From an uncultured Lachnospiraceae bacterium (GTDB taxonomy: Bacteria > Bacillota > Clostridia > Lachnospirales > Lachnospiraceae), in NCBI GenBank assembly GCA_910576815.1, contig CAJTKA010000028.1, forward strand, positions 1 through 41,417: DNA of 41,417 nt, written 5' to 3'. This document shows positions 7,484 to 15,434 of this stretch, piece after piece. The translations under genes were made by a program, and so were the position numbers. Numbering within the stretch: position 1 is the first letter of the stretch; the number at the start of each line of letters is the position of its first letter. The notes under the pieces are model-generated. The model ran no database searches. It was not told the origin of the DNA and was given only the letters and a program-made list of their open reading frames with translations.

Positions 7484-9598
7484 TTACCCGATCCCCAATT
7501 GTCCTTTGATTGCCTTCACTGTAGACCGATACACCGCATAGATCACCGCACCGATCACCGCAATGATGCCCAGACACAGACCCATCGCTGCCCATTCTGT
7601 CTGAAGCAGCCTGCCGTCGTTTGCGTAGAGGATCATGGCATACAGCAAGAACATGGCGGCAGTGCCGACAAATGTCGGCATCTTAAAGACATTGGTGCAT
7701 TGGCTGCGTACTTCTTTATCCAGAAAGACAGGCGAAGCCCCCAGTTTTTTCAGATCGTCAAAGATATAGCGGTTGTTGAGGGCAATGCTCTGACAGCGGG
7801 TATGACAAACTACCAGCGCCGTGATTATGCACACGATGAAGATAAAGAGGAACATCATGAACATGACCGCCATGTTGCGCAGATAATCATTTTGATTCAA
7901 AATGCGGAAACTCGGCATATACACCCAGTAGGTTCGAAAAGCAAAGGAATCCGACAGCTCGTAGCTGATTTTTGTCATTTCATCCGTATCGCCCCAGTAC
8001 TCTTTCCCCTCCTCGTTTTCTCTGATTTTCTGTACCCTGTCATAATAACGGATGCGTTCACAGGATTGATCAAAGGACGATACGAAAAGATGATAAAAGG
8101 AAACGGCAAAAGGATAGGAGTCCTTTCCGTCCACATTAAATGCCGCAAAACGCCCCCGCCAGTCGTCCGTCAGCCCCTCGGATATCAGGGCATAGTCCGC
8201 ATTATCAAGCACGCAGCAGGGGATCTCCTCCGCGAGATGATCATAGTGCAGGTATCCCGCAAACTCCGTGGCAAGCACCTTCCTCGTCGTCATATTGGTG
8301 ATCTCCTTTGCGGAGTTATTGACATAAAGAGAAGTTTCCTCCTGATCGTTCAGGCACCGATAAGTGCCCGGCTCAACGTCCACTTCCTGTCCGGTGATCA
8401 TCTGATAAGCGTCTTCGGAAAGCACCATTGCCTCCTGTAACATAGGCACATATTCGAGATGATACCGCAGACCGTCTTCGTCATAAATCTCATTCACGCC
8501 GCCTATTCCCAGAGTGACATAATCGCACTCGTTCCAGTCTTTCAGGGAAAGACCATATTCTCTGCCAAGCGCTTCGATCTTAGTCCTGTCCGGTACGTCC
8601 TGATCCGCCTGATATTTATAGAAATAATCATAGGGGAGGGACGCATAGCGCAATACCGCCGAAATACCGTTGGTCGGCAGATAGAAAACCGCAAAGCATC
8701 CGCCTGCAATTAACAGCGTGACCACCAGCAGGTTGTTGACCGTCTGTTTTCCCTGAAATTTCATCATGCTGCGGGATATGATATTCTTGTATGGATTCTT
8801 GCGATGACTTTTCCAGCCGTGCACTACCGTATGCAGCATGATCATGTAAAGTCCCACAAACACAGGCGCATAGAGCAAACTCACCCAAGCCGGCGGGAAC
8901 ATGGAAAACCACGCATGGCACGCCCAAGGCGCGCCGTACCCTAACACTGCGCCTACAAGCAGTACCAGAAAACCCACAGGACCGCACCATCTGCCAAGCT
9001 CCTTCACAGGCTCGTTGATATGCTCCTCTCTGATCACTTCCATGATGTTTGTTTTCTTCAGATACCGCCACGCCGTCAGACAGGCAAAGCCTACCACCAG
9101 AAACAAAAACAGCAGGGAGATAAACAGGCATTTGAAATCAAAGGTGAGAACCATATCGGAACTGTCTACAAGGAACAGACGAAAAGCCTGCCAGATGATC
9201 CACACAAAAGGAAAGCCTGCTGCCGTCCCTGCAATGGCGGACACACCGCTTAACAAAATCACTTCCCGAAACAGTCCCGGTGCAAGTCGTTTTCTTGATG
9301 CGCCCAGCGCCATCAAAACGCCGAGCTGCCCAGACTTATGCCGGAAAAACAAGCCCAAGGCGTAGATCGTAAAAACCACGCACCCCACTAAAGTCATTAC
9401 AAAGATCATGTACATCTGTTTCGCGCTGTCGCCGCCCTTCGGGAACACCTTCTGTACCGTGGGCGAAAGCATCAGCGCGGCGTACGCCGATATGATCATC
9501 AGCGCCATAAAATTACAGAACAGATAGAGGCGCGATTGTTTTCTGTCTGCCTTCTGTAATTTCTGTTCCAGTTGCTTCATATTCATAACCTGATTCAT
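7484..9598 (-). CDS. ABC transporter permease with FtsX domains
   Basis: The 704-residue protein has the FtsX/MacB-like permease layout: an N-terminal TM segment (about 28-50), a three-helix group near residues 60-180 with the typical HKSGQLGVLMALGASRKRL coupling segment, further helices around residues 205-260, a large soluble domain of about 250 residues near 320-560, and C-terminal helices to residue 690 with a second LGASP coupling motif. This is the build of permeases that export or sense antimicrobial peptides or lipids. It is coded 11 bases after its ATPase and divergently from a LytTR/GHKL system, which points to a stress- or peptide-responsive pump. Start ATG 9598 follows AGGGGGTG. 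The substrate is not visible. Confidence 0.88.
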   Translation of the reverse strand: MNQVMNMKQLEQKLQKADRKQSRLYLFCNFMALMIISAYAALMLSPTVQKVFPKGGDSAKQMYMIFVMTLVGCVVFTIYALGLFFRHKSGQLGVLMALGASRKRLAPGLFREVILLSGVSAIAGTAAGFPFVWIIWQAFRLFLVDSSDMVLTFDFKCLFISLLFLFLVVGFACLTAWRYLKKTNIMEVIREEHINEPVKELGRWCGPVGFLVLLVGAVLGYGAPWACHAWFSMFPPAWVSLLYAPVFVGLYMIMLHTVVHGWKSHRKNPYKNIISRSMMKFQGKQTVNNLLVVTLLIAGGCFAVFYLPTNGISAVLRYASLPYDYFYKYQADQDVPDRTKIEALGREYGLSLKDWNECDYVTLGIGGVNEIYDEDGLRYHLEYVPMLQEAMVLSEDAYQMITGQEVDVEPGTYRCLNDQEETSLYVNNSAKEITNMTTRKVLATEFAGYLHYDHLAEEIPCCVLDNADYALISEGLTDDWRGRFAAFNVDGKDSYPFAVSFYHLFVSSFDQSCERIRYYDRVQKIRENEEGKEYWGDTDEMTKISYELSDSFAFRTYWVYMPSFRILNQNDYLRNMAVMFMMFLFIFIVCIITALVVCHTRCQSIALNNRYIFDDLKKLGASPVFLDKEVRSQCTNVFKMPTFVGTAAMFLLYAMILYANDGRLLQTEWAAMGLCLGIIAVIGAVIYAVYRSTVKAIKGQLGIG

Positions 9599-9609
9599 TC
9601 CGACACCCC

Positions 9610-10347
9610 CTACTCGCTCATTTGTTTAATTGTGTCTAATAACTGATCCTGAAATTCGCCGCGCTCTTTTGTCTTCTCCAACTGGCGGTAAATCGTCCCA
9701 TCCTTTAACAAAATCACCCTGTCACAGAAGGATGCCGCAAAGCTGTCATGGGTCACCATAAAAATGGTGGCGTTCATTTTTTGCTTCGCATTGATGAAGG
9801 TCTCGATCACCGCCCGACTGGACTTGGAATCCAGATTACCCGTGGGCTCGTCTGCCAGGATGATCAAGGGGACGTTGATGAGGCTTCGTGCCACCGCCGC
9901 CCGCTGCTTTTCGCCGCCGGATATTTCCGCGGGATATTTATTCAGAATATGTCCGATTCCGAACATGGAGGCCAGCTGGTCTGCCATCTTTTCCACCTCT
10001 TTATCCACCGCGCCCTGCACAATGCGGGGTACCAGAATGTTTTCCCGAATGGTCAGACCGTCTAAAAGCATAAAGTCCTGAAAGACAAAACCGATCTTGG
10101 TATTTCTGACTTTTGCCAGCTCCTCATCGTTCATGCCCGCCAGTTCCAGACCGCCCAGCTTGATATTTCCTTTGTCAAAGGGGATATAGCAGGAGATGCA
10201 GTTTAGCAGCGTCGTCTTTCCGGAGCCGGACGGCCCCATGACTGCCACAAACTCGCCCTGTGCCACATGGAGATCAATCCCCTTTAGCACTTCGTATTTG
10301 TTTTTTCCCACCTCATAAGATTTGTAGAGTTCTTTTACATACAGCAT
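9610..10347 (-). CDS. ABC transporter ATP-binding protein (MacB/LolD/BceA type)
   Basis: The 245-residue ATPase powers the permease coded directly downstream. Walker A is GPSGSGKTTLLN near residues 38-49, the Q-loop lies in GFVFQDFMLLDGLTIRENI, the signature is SGGEKQRAAVARSL near residues 143-156, and Walker B with catalytic Glu is LIILADEPTGNLD near residues 161-173, followed by the H-loop in MVTHDSFAA. All are intact. This subclass partners with FtsX-like permeases. The ATG at 10347 follows AGGAGGAC. The start lies about 90 bases from the three LytTR boxes (10438-10503), so its promoter probably overlaps that intergenic region and the divergent regulator may control it. Confidence 0.95.
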   Translation of the reverse strand: MLYVKELYKSYEVGKNKYEVLKGIDLHVAQGEFVAVMGPSGSGKTTLLNCISCYIPFDKGNIKLGGLELAGMNDEELAKVRNTKIGFVFQDFMLLDGLTIRENILVPRIVQGAVDKEVEKMADQLASMFGIGHILNKYPAEISGGEKQRAAVARSLINVPLIILADEPTGNLDSKSSRAVIETFINAKQKMNATIFMVTHDSFAASFCDRVILLKDGTIYRQLEKTKERGEFQDQLLDTIKQMSE

Positions 10348-10437
10348 ATTTGTGTCCTCCTTTTGTCAACTGTCATGAATTGACCATAGCACAGATTTGC
10401 CACTGCAAAAAAACGGCTGTCATTTCTGGCGCACGGC

Positions 10438-10503
10438 ATGTAAAGTTTGGAGGGGAGATGCAGAGAATGTAAAGTTTGGACGGTTTGAATGTAAAGTTTA
10501 GGA
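10438..10503 (+). promoter_or_regulatory. Three LytTR-type binding boxes
   Basis: ATGTAAAGTTTGGA occurs at 10438-10451 and 10467-10480, and ATGTAAAGTTTAGGA at 10489-10503. The core AAAGTTTGG/AAAGTTTAG fits the LytTR consensus [TA][AC][CA]GTTN[AG][TG]. The last pair is 22 bases apart (two helix turns), the first pair 29. TATACT at 10537-10542 is a plausible -10 for the regulator gene with no good -35, as expected for an activated promoter. The boxes lie between the regulator/kinase genes and the divergent ABC exporter. Confidence 0.72.
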
Positions 10504-10595
10504 GAGAGGTACGAGACTGTGCATAAATAAATGTGGTATACTTGACACAAAGTTTCGCAATTATCAATAACGTATATTTGGGGAAGGATTCACAT

Positions 10596-11297
10596 ATGCT
10601 TCGAATCGCAATCTGTGACGACGAGACAGACGCAAGGGACGCCCTGCGCTTCCAATTAGAAAAAATACTGATAGAGGATGCCGAGGAGATCGTCTATGAA
10701 TTTTCTTCGGGCAAAAACGCCGCTTCGTGGCTGAAAAACCACCCGGGCGAAATTGACCTTCTCTTTCTGGACGTGGAAATGCAGGGCTTAAACGGCATGG
10801 AAACCGCGAAAGAAATCAGGGCTTTTGATGCGCAGATCATTATCGTTTTTGTGACCGGATATGCCGATTATGTCTTTGACGGCTACCTTGTGGGCGCATT
10901 GGATTACCTGATGAAACCTGTCGCGGAAGATAAGCTGCGGCAGCTGATCGGCCGGGTGCGCGCCAAATCCGCGCAGGAGGAAGCTCGTTCCTTTACGTTG
11001 AAAAACATGGACGGCACATGGCGTTTCCGTTACTCTGACATTCTTTACTTTTATTCCGACAGGAGAAAGGTCATTTTAGTTACAGAAAAAGGAGAATATT
11101 CTTTTTATGCCAGACTGGATGAGATCGAGGAGCAGCTTTCTCCTGATTTTGTAAGGATTCATCAGCGCTATCTGATCAATCCTGCAGCTGTGGACTTTTT
11201 TTGCGGTGAGTCCGTGACCGTAAACGGGCGGGAACTTCCCTGCAGCAGGAGATACCGGGAAACCGCCCTTTCTAAAATCGCCCGCTCCATGATGTAA
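10596..11297 (+). CDS. LytTR family response regulator
   Basis: The 233-residue protein has an N-terminal receiver domain starting MLRIAICDDETDARD, with the phosphoacceptor D59 in LLFLDVEMQGLNGMETA, the switch Thr/Ser region at FVTGYADYVFDGY and the conserved lysine in DYLMKPV, followed by a LytTR DNA-binding domain (about residues 130-232, with ILYFYSDRRKVILV and VRIHQRYLINPAAV). It should be phosphorylated by the GHKL kinase coded 18 bases downstream and bind direct repeats such as those at 10438-10503. I chose ATG 10596 behind GGGGAAGGA; a longer frame from 10533 adds residues that do not belong to the receiver fold. Likely targets are its own operon and the divergent ABC exporter. Confidence 0.95.
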   Translation: MLRIAICDDETDARDALRFQLEKILIEDAEEIVYEFSSGKNAASWLKNHPGEIDLLFLDVEMQGLNGMETAKEIRAFDAQIIIVFVTGYADYVFDGYLVGALDYLMKPVAEDKLRQLIGRVRAKSAQEEARSFTLKNMDGTWRFRYSDILYFYSDRRKVILVTEKGEYSFYARLDEIEEQLSPDFVRIHQRYLINPAAVDFFCGESVTVNGRELPCSRRYRETALSKIARSMM

Positions 11298-11315
11298 GGA
11301 GGTTAGTTAGAAAAT

Positions 11316-12713
11316 ATGGTATTCTTAATCAATATCCTGCAATTTACTTCCAGCCTGCTTTCCGGCTGGCTGGTTATGCGTTCCATGTCGTATCTGATCA
11401 CCGTTTCTCACAAACGGCTGAAACGGATTTTACTGTTATTTGGCTGTTTCCTGCTCTGTGGCATGAGGATTTTTATCGGAGACCCATTTAATATTTTGAT
11501 GGTAACATTCGTTTTTGCGGTGATCGTTCTTTTGACGTGCGAGGGAAGTTTCTGGCAGAAAATCACGATTGGGATGATGTTTTCCTGTACGGTCTTGTCT
11601 TTCAGTGCCTTGCGGGATAATTATATCCATGATCTTCTGTTTCCGACAAGGCGAAATGGAATCACAGTGTTCTTCTTTCGGAGCGGTGGCAGCAACAGTA
11701 TCTTCTCGGAACCCTTTATATTGTCAGCTCACGGTTATCAGATTTCCGGTATTCTGATTCTTCCTTTTGCGCTGCTTCTTTACCTTGGCACCAGAAAATT
11801 TGCTCCTGATAAAGACTATAGCCTTTCTGACAGTATGTGGCGGTTATTGCTCTTTCTCATGACACCTCCTCTTGGTATTGTAATCCTTGTAGTCGCCTTA
11901 TTTCCTGTCAGCGATTATGGCTTCATTGACTATCGGAACCATTGGGAGTGCGTTATTTTATTGCTGATTGCCCTTTTTTCCTTTATTAGTCTGCTCTGGT
12001 GCATTACGGTACTTTCCAGACAGCGGAAGCTGGAACAGCAGAGTATGTTCGCGGAAATGAACCGCAGATATTACGAGGCCATGGAGCAGCAGCACTTTGA
12101 GGTGAGAAGGCTGAAACACGATCTTGCCAATCACATGCAGGTCTTATCCGCCCTGCCCGAAGACAAACGCGCCGCCTATGTCAAGGAACTGTCCGGTAAT
12201 GCGGCATTTGCCCAATCATTCGTCTATTGTGGGGATGCCACGGTCAACGCTGTGCTGACCGTCAAGAAAAGCGTGATGGAGCGGTGCCATATCCGCCTGA
12301 AAACAGAAATAGATATTCCTGAGACACTTCCCTATGATAAGACGGATCTTTGCGCCTTGTATGCCAACGCTTTGGACAACGCCATGGAAGCGTGCCTGAA
12401 ACTGGAGGAGGGGAAGCGGGAGATTTCCCTGAAAAGCAAAATCGGAAAAGGATTGTTTTGTCTGGAAATCAGTAACCCCGATCCGAATGGAACAGGGGAG
12501 CAGCGTGCGGCCTTGGCAAAAAAGCCGGGTGATTCCCCGGTAAGAGAAGGAACGGAACAAGATGTGCTTCCTCCTACTTCCAAGCAGGATCAGGGAAATC
12601 ACGGTTTCGGTCTGCAAAGCATACGGGAGATTGTGAAACGGTATCACGGGCAGATGGAGATTAAGCGTGAGAACGGGGGCTTTGATTTGTTTTTATATCT
12701 GCTGCTGGTGTAA
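11316..12713 (+). CDS. GHKL-type sensor histidine kinase
   Basis: The 465-residue protein has an N-terminal sensor of about six transmembrane helices (residues 1-230), a short coiled linker, the phosphoacceptor H268 in RRLKHDLANHMQ, and a GHKL ATPase domain with the N-box DLCALYANALDNAMEAC near residues 345-361 and the G-box GFGLQSIREIVKRYHG near residues 430-446. This is the AgrC/LytTR-partner class (HPK10-like), which usually senses peptides or membrane state. A stretch of about 35 residues just before the G-box (QRAALAKKPGDSPVREGTEQ) is longer than usual and looks like a flexible ATP-lid insertion. It follows the response regulator by 18 bases and shares its operon. Confidence 0.93.
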   Translation: MVFLINILQFTSSLLSGWLVMRSMSYLITVSHKRLKRILLLFGCFLLCGMRIFIGDPFNILMVTFVFAVIVLLTCEGSFWQKITIGMMFSCTVLSFSALRDNYIHDLLFPTRRNGITVFFFRSGGSNSIFSEPFILSAHGYQISGILILPFALLLYLGTRKFAPDKDYSLSDSMWRLLLFLMTPPLGIVILVVALFPVSDYGFIDYRNHWECVILLLIALFSFISLLWCITVLSRQRKLEQQSMFAEMNRRYYEAMEQQHFEVRRLKHDLANHMQVLSALPEDKRAAYVKELSGNAAFAQSFVYCGDATVNAVLTVKKSVMERCHIRLKTEIDIPETLPYDKTDLCALYANALDNAMEACLKLEEGKREISLKSKIGKGLFCLEISNPDPNGTGEQRAALAKKPGDSPVREGTEQDVLPPTSKQDQGNHGFGLQSIREIVKRYHGQMEIKRENGGFDLFLYLLLV

Positions 12714-12783
12714 CAGTTATTATTGTGGGGCGATTGGTTTTATGATAGTATTTCAGTAATGTTGAGCATGAGGAGGAGACATA

Positions 12784-13401
12784 GTGGATAAAAGGCATAT
12801 CTTTCTAACGTCCAATGGATTGACGGAGGAAATAAAACAAAAGTTTTTTGAAGTATTAAAGAAAAATCCCCAAGAGATCAAAATTCTGTTTATACCGACG
12901 GCCGGAATCGAATCAGATGGAGCCAGAGAGAGTTTTGCGATTGGGTTGTATGAACTTTTGGCGATGGGAATCAGTTATGAAAATGTTCTTGTTTACAATT
13001 TGGAATTACTTCTTTCAAAAGGGTATGAAAGGACATATTCGTCATATTTTCATGAAGTGCCTGTGCCGGCAAAGGTCTTAAATGCGGAAGAATTATTACA
13101 CTTTGATGCTGTGTTAGTCGGCGGCGGAGACATCACGGTGCTATGTCGGGAAATGGTCAGAACCGGTTTTGATGAGTCGCTGAAACAGGCAATAGAACAG
13201 GGCCTTGTTTATGTTGGAATAAGCACCGGAAGTATGTATGCAGCCGGGAATCTTGAGGAGGGGCTGCATCTGATTAACAATTCTGTCATACCTCATTGGA
13301 ATGGAAAAAAGATAACGGATCTGCCACGGGGGAATGGGGATATCCTGCTGGCTGACGGACAGACTGTTACGATTGACGAAAGCGGTGTAAAGCTGGCGTA
13401 G
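12784..13401 (+). CDS. Peptidase S51 family protein (dipeptidase E-like)
   Basis: The 205-residue protein has the flavodoxin-like S51 core: IKILFIPTAGIESDGARESF near residues 35-54, DAVLVGGGDITVLCREM near residue 108, and the nucleophile motif GISTGSMYAAGN with S147. The family includes alpha-aspartyl dipeptidase and cyanophycinase; this member lacks the usual GxSAG alanine (Thr instead), so activity may differ. The GTG at 12784 follows AGGAGGAGAC with good spacing. The next gene begins 13 bases after the stop, and a Nudix gene follows, so three enzymes appear cotranscribed. Function in the cell is not clear; a small peptide or detoxification role is inference. Confidence 0.82.
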   Translation: MDKRHIFLTSNGLTEEIKQKFFEVLKKNPQEIKILFIPTAGIESDGARESFAIGLYELLAMGISYENVLVYNLELLLSKGYERTYSSYFHEVPVPAKVLNAEELLHFDAVLVGGGDITVLCREMVRTGFDESLKQAIEQGLVYVGISTGSMYAAGNLEEGLHLINNSVIPHWNGKKITDLPRGNGDILLADGQTVTIDESGVKLA

Positions 13402-13414
13402 GAGGCGTACTGTA

Positions 13415-14083
13415 TTGAAGATCGAAAATAACATCATAAAGCATTATTTGAGAAATGTATATTTTATTACGGGTACCGCTTATGCGGGAAAATCAACAAC
13501 GGTGAAAATGCTTGCTGACCGCTATGGCATGGTTTTTTGCGGAGAGAATTATCACATCGCAGTATCAGATGCTGTGGCGACACCCGATGTACAGCCTGAT
13601 CTCTGCTATCGGAAAAGCCTTACCGATTGGAAAGAGTTTGTCAAAAGGCCGCCGGAAGAATATGAGCGCTGGATCTATCATTCAGGCAGGGAAGGTGCTG
13701 GATTTGAAGTTGCAGAGCTGATATCACTTGCAAGAGATAATAAGGTAATTGCGGACACCAATATTCCCGTGGATGTATTAAAGGAGATTTCGGATTACGA
13801 TCATGTGGCTGTCATGATCTCGTCGCAGTCTATGAGTGTCGAACGTTTCTTTGACCGCAGCGACCCTGAAAAGCAATTTATCCTTAGCGTGATTGACAGT
13901 TGCGACAATCCCCGGGAAGTCATGGACAATTATAAGAGAGGTCTTTCGCTGATCAACAGCCAAAAGCATTATGACGAATTAGCGGGCAGTGGGTTTTTCA
14001 CGATTGTGCGGGAAGATAATGGAATCGATACGAGAGAAGAAGTGTGCGATAAAATTGCGAAGCATTTTGGATTGATGGAATAG
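13415..14083 (+). CDS. P-loop NTPase, kinase-like
   Basis: The 222-residue protein carries an N-terminal Walker A motif, FITGTAYAGKSTTVKMLAD (about residues 16-34), followed by segments arranged as in small-molecule kinases of the nucleotide/shikimate kinase fold, including NKVIADTNIPVDVLKEI near residue 108 as a possible Walker B/substrate region and DRSDPEKQFILSVI as a lid-like stretch. I cannot name the substrate. The start is a TTG at 13415 with GGAGG eight bases upstream, 13 bases after the S51 gene; no ATG alternative keeps the P-loop. The Nudix gene follows after 17 bases. Grouping with S51 and Nudix proteins suggests a nucleotide or metabolite-repair function, which is speculation. 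Confidence 0.78.
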   Translation: MKIENNIIKHYLRNVYFITGTAYAGKSTTVKMLADRYGMVFCGENYHIAVSDAVATPDVQPDLCYRKSLTDWKEFVKRPPEEYERWIYHSGREGAGFEVAELISLARDNKVIADTNIPVDVLKEISDYDHVAVMISSQSMSVERFFDRSDPEKQFILSVIDSCDNPREVMDNYKRGLSLINSQKHYDELAGSGFFTIVREDNGIDTREEVCDKIAKHFGLME

Positions 14084-14100
14084 ATTCGGAGGTACAGAAG

Positions 14101-14577
14101 ATGGATATTTCCTATCAATATGAAGAACAGAAGTTTAATTACAGAGTGTGCGCAATGATGATTTCAGATGATAAAATTCTGGCAATGCACGATGAGCGTT
14201 CCCCCTATTTCTATCTGCCCGGGGGCAGAGTGAAGTTGGGAGAAAGGGCAGAGCAGGCGGTGATCCGGGAAGTTTCGGAAGAACTTGGCGTTACCGCAAA
14301 AATCACCCGTCCACTGTGGCTGAATCAGGCCTTTTTTACGGAAGATGTAGACCACCTGCATTATCACGAGCTTTGTATCTACTTTTTAATGGATATCACG
14401 GAGACGGACCTGCTTGCCAGAGGAAATGTATTCACCGCAAGGGAAGGCACCAAGACGCATACGTTTGAATGGCTTTCGTTTGACAGGTTAAAGGACGAGT
14501 ATTTTTATCCGCTTTTTTTGAAGGAGGCTATTTTTTGTCTTCCCGATCAATTTACCATCCGCAGCGAATTTGAGTGA
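14101..14577 (+). CDS. Nudix hydrolase
   Basis: The 158-residue protein contains a complete Nudix box, GGRVKLGERAEQAVIREVSE followed by ELGV, at about residues 41-64, with the glutamates that bind the metal ion all present (GX5EX7REUXEEXGU). Family members cleave nucleoside diphosphates linked to another group, such as oxidised nucleotides, ADP-ribose or NADH. The N-terminus (FNYRVCAMMISDDKILAMHD) and the length are those of MutT-like proteins. ATG 14101 follows GGAGGTAC. It is the last of three closely spaced genes; a GTGAT...ATCAC hairpin with an inner AAAGC...GCTTT stem at its stop may end the transcript. Confidence 0.93.
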   Translation: MDISYQYEEQKFNYRVCAMMISDDKILAMHDERSPYFYLPGGRVKLGERAEQAVIREVSEELGVTAKITRPLWLNQAFFTEDVDHLHYHELCIYFLMDITETDLLARGNVFTAREGTKTHTFEWLSFDRLKDEYFYPLFLKEAIFCLPDQFTIRSEFE

Positions 14578-14627
14578 TTTCCGAAAGCCCCGTTTGCTTT
14601 TATCACTTAACTGTATTTTGGAAATAC

Positions 14628-14657
14628 TTGCTAAAACTTCAGGGGAAATGTTACACT
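14628..14657 (+). promoter_or_regulatory. Promoter of the PBECR-like gene
   Basis: TTGCTA at 14628-14633 and TACACT at 14652-14657, 18 bases apart, with TGT as an extended -10. The following bases ATGTACAGCAAATG closely match those after the second promoter at 15063, so the two promoters look duplicated. Confidence 0.55.
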
Positions 14658-14720
14658 ATGTACAGCAAATGAAGAAAAGAGCGTGCAAGTGTAAGAATAG
14701 ACAGGAATATTTATAAGTGC

Positions 14721-15056
14721 GTGACAGAGGATATCGTAACGGATGAGGTCATTATCACGGATGAGAGAATTGCGCATATTCAGGAGAGGCATCCGAATGA
14801 TTATGAAAGATATTACAAATATCTAAAAGAAATAGTTGAACATCCTCAGTATATTGTAGAAACAAATAAGCCCTATACAGCTTTGATTTTAAATGAATTT
14901 ATAGAAGGCGAAGAAATATTTAAAACAGTGATGAGACTTACAACATCACATGACAATCCGGAGTTTAAAAATTCTATTATCACATTTATGAAGATAAATG
15001 ATAAGGAATGGAAACGGATACTTAAAAACAAACGGATTCTTTACAAATCAGAATGA
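14721..15056 (+). CDS. PBECR-like nuclease-fold protein (BECR superfamily)
   Basis: The 111-residue protein begins VIITDERIAHIQERHPNDYE and has LRLTTSHDNPEFKNSIITFM near residue 75 and WKRILKNKRILYKSE at the end, the arrangement I know from small 'phage-Barnase-EndoU-ColicinE5/D-RelE-like nuclease' proteins. His in HIQERH and the NSIIT strand are the recurring features; activity is not established for most members. The start is uncertain: GTG 14721 has no close ribosome site, and the in-frame codons before it read IDRNIYKC, which looks coding but has no start codon upstream. The true N-terminus may have been damaged. It has its own promoter and is followed directly by a small-RNA candidate. 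Confidence 0.62.
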   Translation: MTEDIVTDEVIITDERIAHIQERHPNDYERYYKYLKEIVEHPQYIVETNKPYTALILNEFIEGEEIFKTVMRLTTSHDNPEFKNSIITFMKINDKEWKRILKNKRILYKSE

Positions 15057-15068
15057 AAATGTTACAAT
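15040..15068 (+). promoter_or_regulatory. Strong promoter for the small-RNA candidate
   Basis: TTTACA at 15040-15045 and TACAAT at 15063-15068 are exactly 17 bases apart with TGT extended -10. The -35 box lies inside the last codons of the PBECR-like gene. Confidence 0.68.
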
Positions 15069-15074
15069 ATGTAT

Positions 15075-15194
15075 ACAATGAAAAAGAGATTGTTTGAGGT
15101 GGAAGATTTCGTCCCCGTCCACACGCCGCTGGCTTGACAGGAGAAATCCGAGAGATGCAGGAGAATGGGACGCCTGCCAAACAATCTCTTTTTT
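15075..15194 (+). ncRNA. Candidate small structured RNA (about 120 nt)
   Basis: AAAAAGAGATTGTTTG at 15081-15096 pairs perfectly (16 bp) with CAAACAATCTCTTTTT at 15178-15193, closing an 81-nt internal region that can form at least two inner hairpins (GTGGA/TCCAC near 15100-15122 and GCAGG/CCTGC near 15157-15177). The right arm runs into six T's, so it also acts as a terminator, and a near-ideal promoter ends seven bases upstream. No reading frame with a ribosome site fits. I do not recognise a named RNA family. Because the arms are perfect terminal inverted repeats, a small mobile repeat (MITE-like) is the alternative. Confidence 0.6.
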
Positions 15195-15235
15195 ATGGAC
15201 AGAAAGACTTTGAGGTGGATAAGCACATGGATGAT

Positions 15236-15247
15236 GTTATGTAAACC
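15236..15247 (+). promoter_or_regulatory. XerD-half-like motif, near-exact
   Basis: GTTATGTAAACC, one base from the exact motif, in the gap between the small-RNA candidate and the diguanylate cyclase gene. Confidence 0.42.
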
Positions 15248-15324
15248 ATGCGCTTTTTTTATGCCCAAAATATATCGACTTTTTTCAGAGTGGCTTCCGG
15301 ACAGGCTTTCACCCGTTCCGCTCA

Positions 15325-15353
15325 TTGTATTTTTTTCGTGCATATGATAGAAT
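15325..15353 (+). promoter_or_regulatory. Promoter of the diguanylate cyclase operon
   Basis: TTGTAT at 15325-15330 and TAGAAT at 15348-15353 with a 17-base spacer, about 80 bases before the start at 15435. Confidence 0.62.
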
Positions 15354-15434
15354 AAAAACCGTTATATGACGAAAAAAGACGGCGCGAATCGGACCAAAAA
15401 TCGCGAAGCAGATCAATAGACGGAGTGAGACAGG

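Noticed and set aside
7335..7595. 86-residue minus-strand frame overlapping the permease end
   Set aside because: It runs out of phase over the permease coding region and has no ribosome site.
15081..15193. Known riboswitch (c-di-GMP, THF, T-box or ZTP) upstream of the cyclase gene
   Set aside because: None of the conserved cores of these classes could be found in either orientation, and the terminal stem closes the RNA before the cyclase promoter at 15325.
15093..15219. TTTGAGGTGGA repeated at 15093 and 15209
   Set aside because: Only 11 bases match and nothing else around them does; too little to support a target duplication or regulatory claim.
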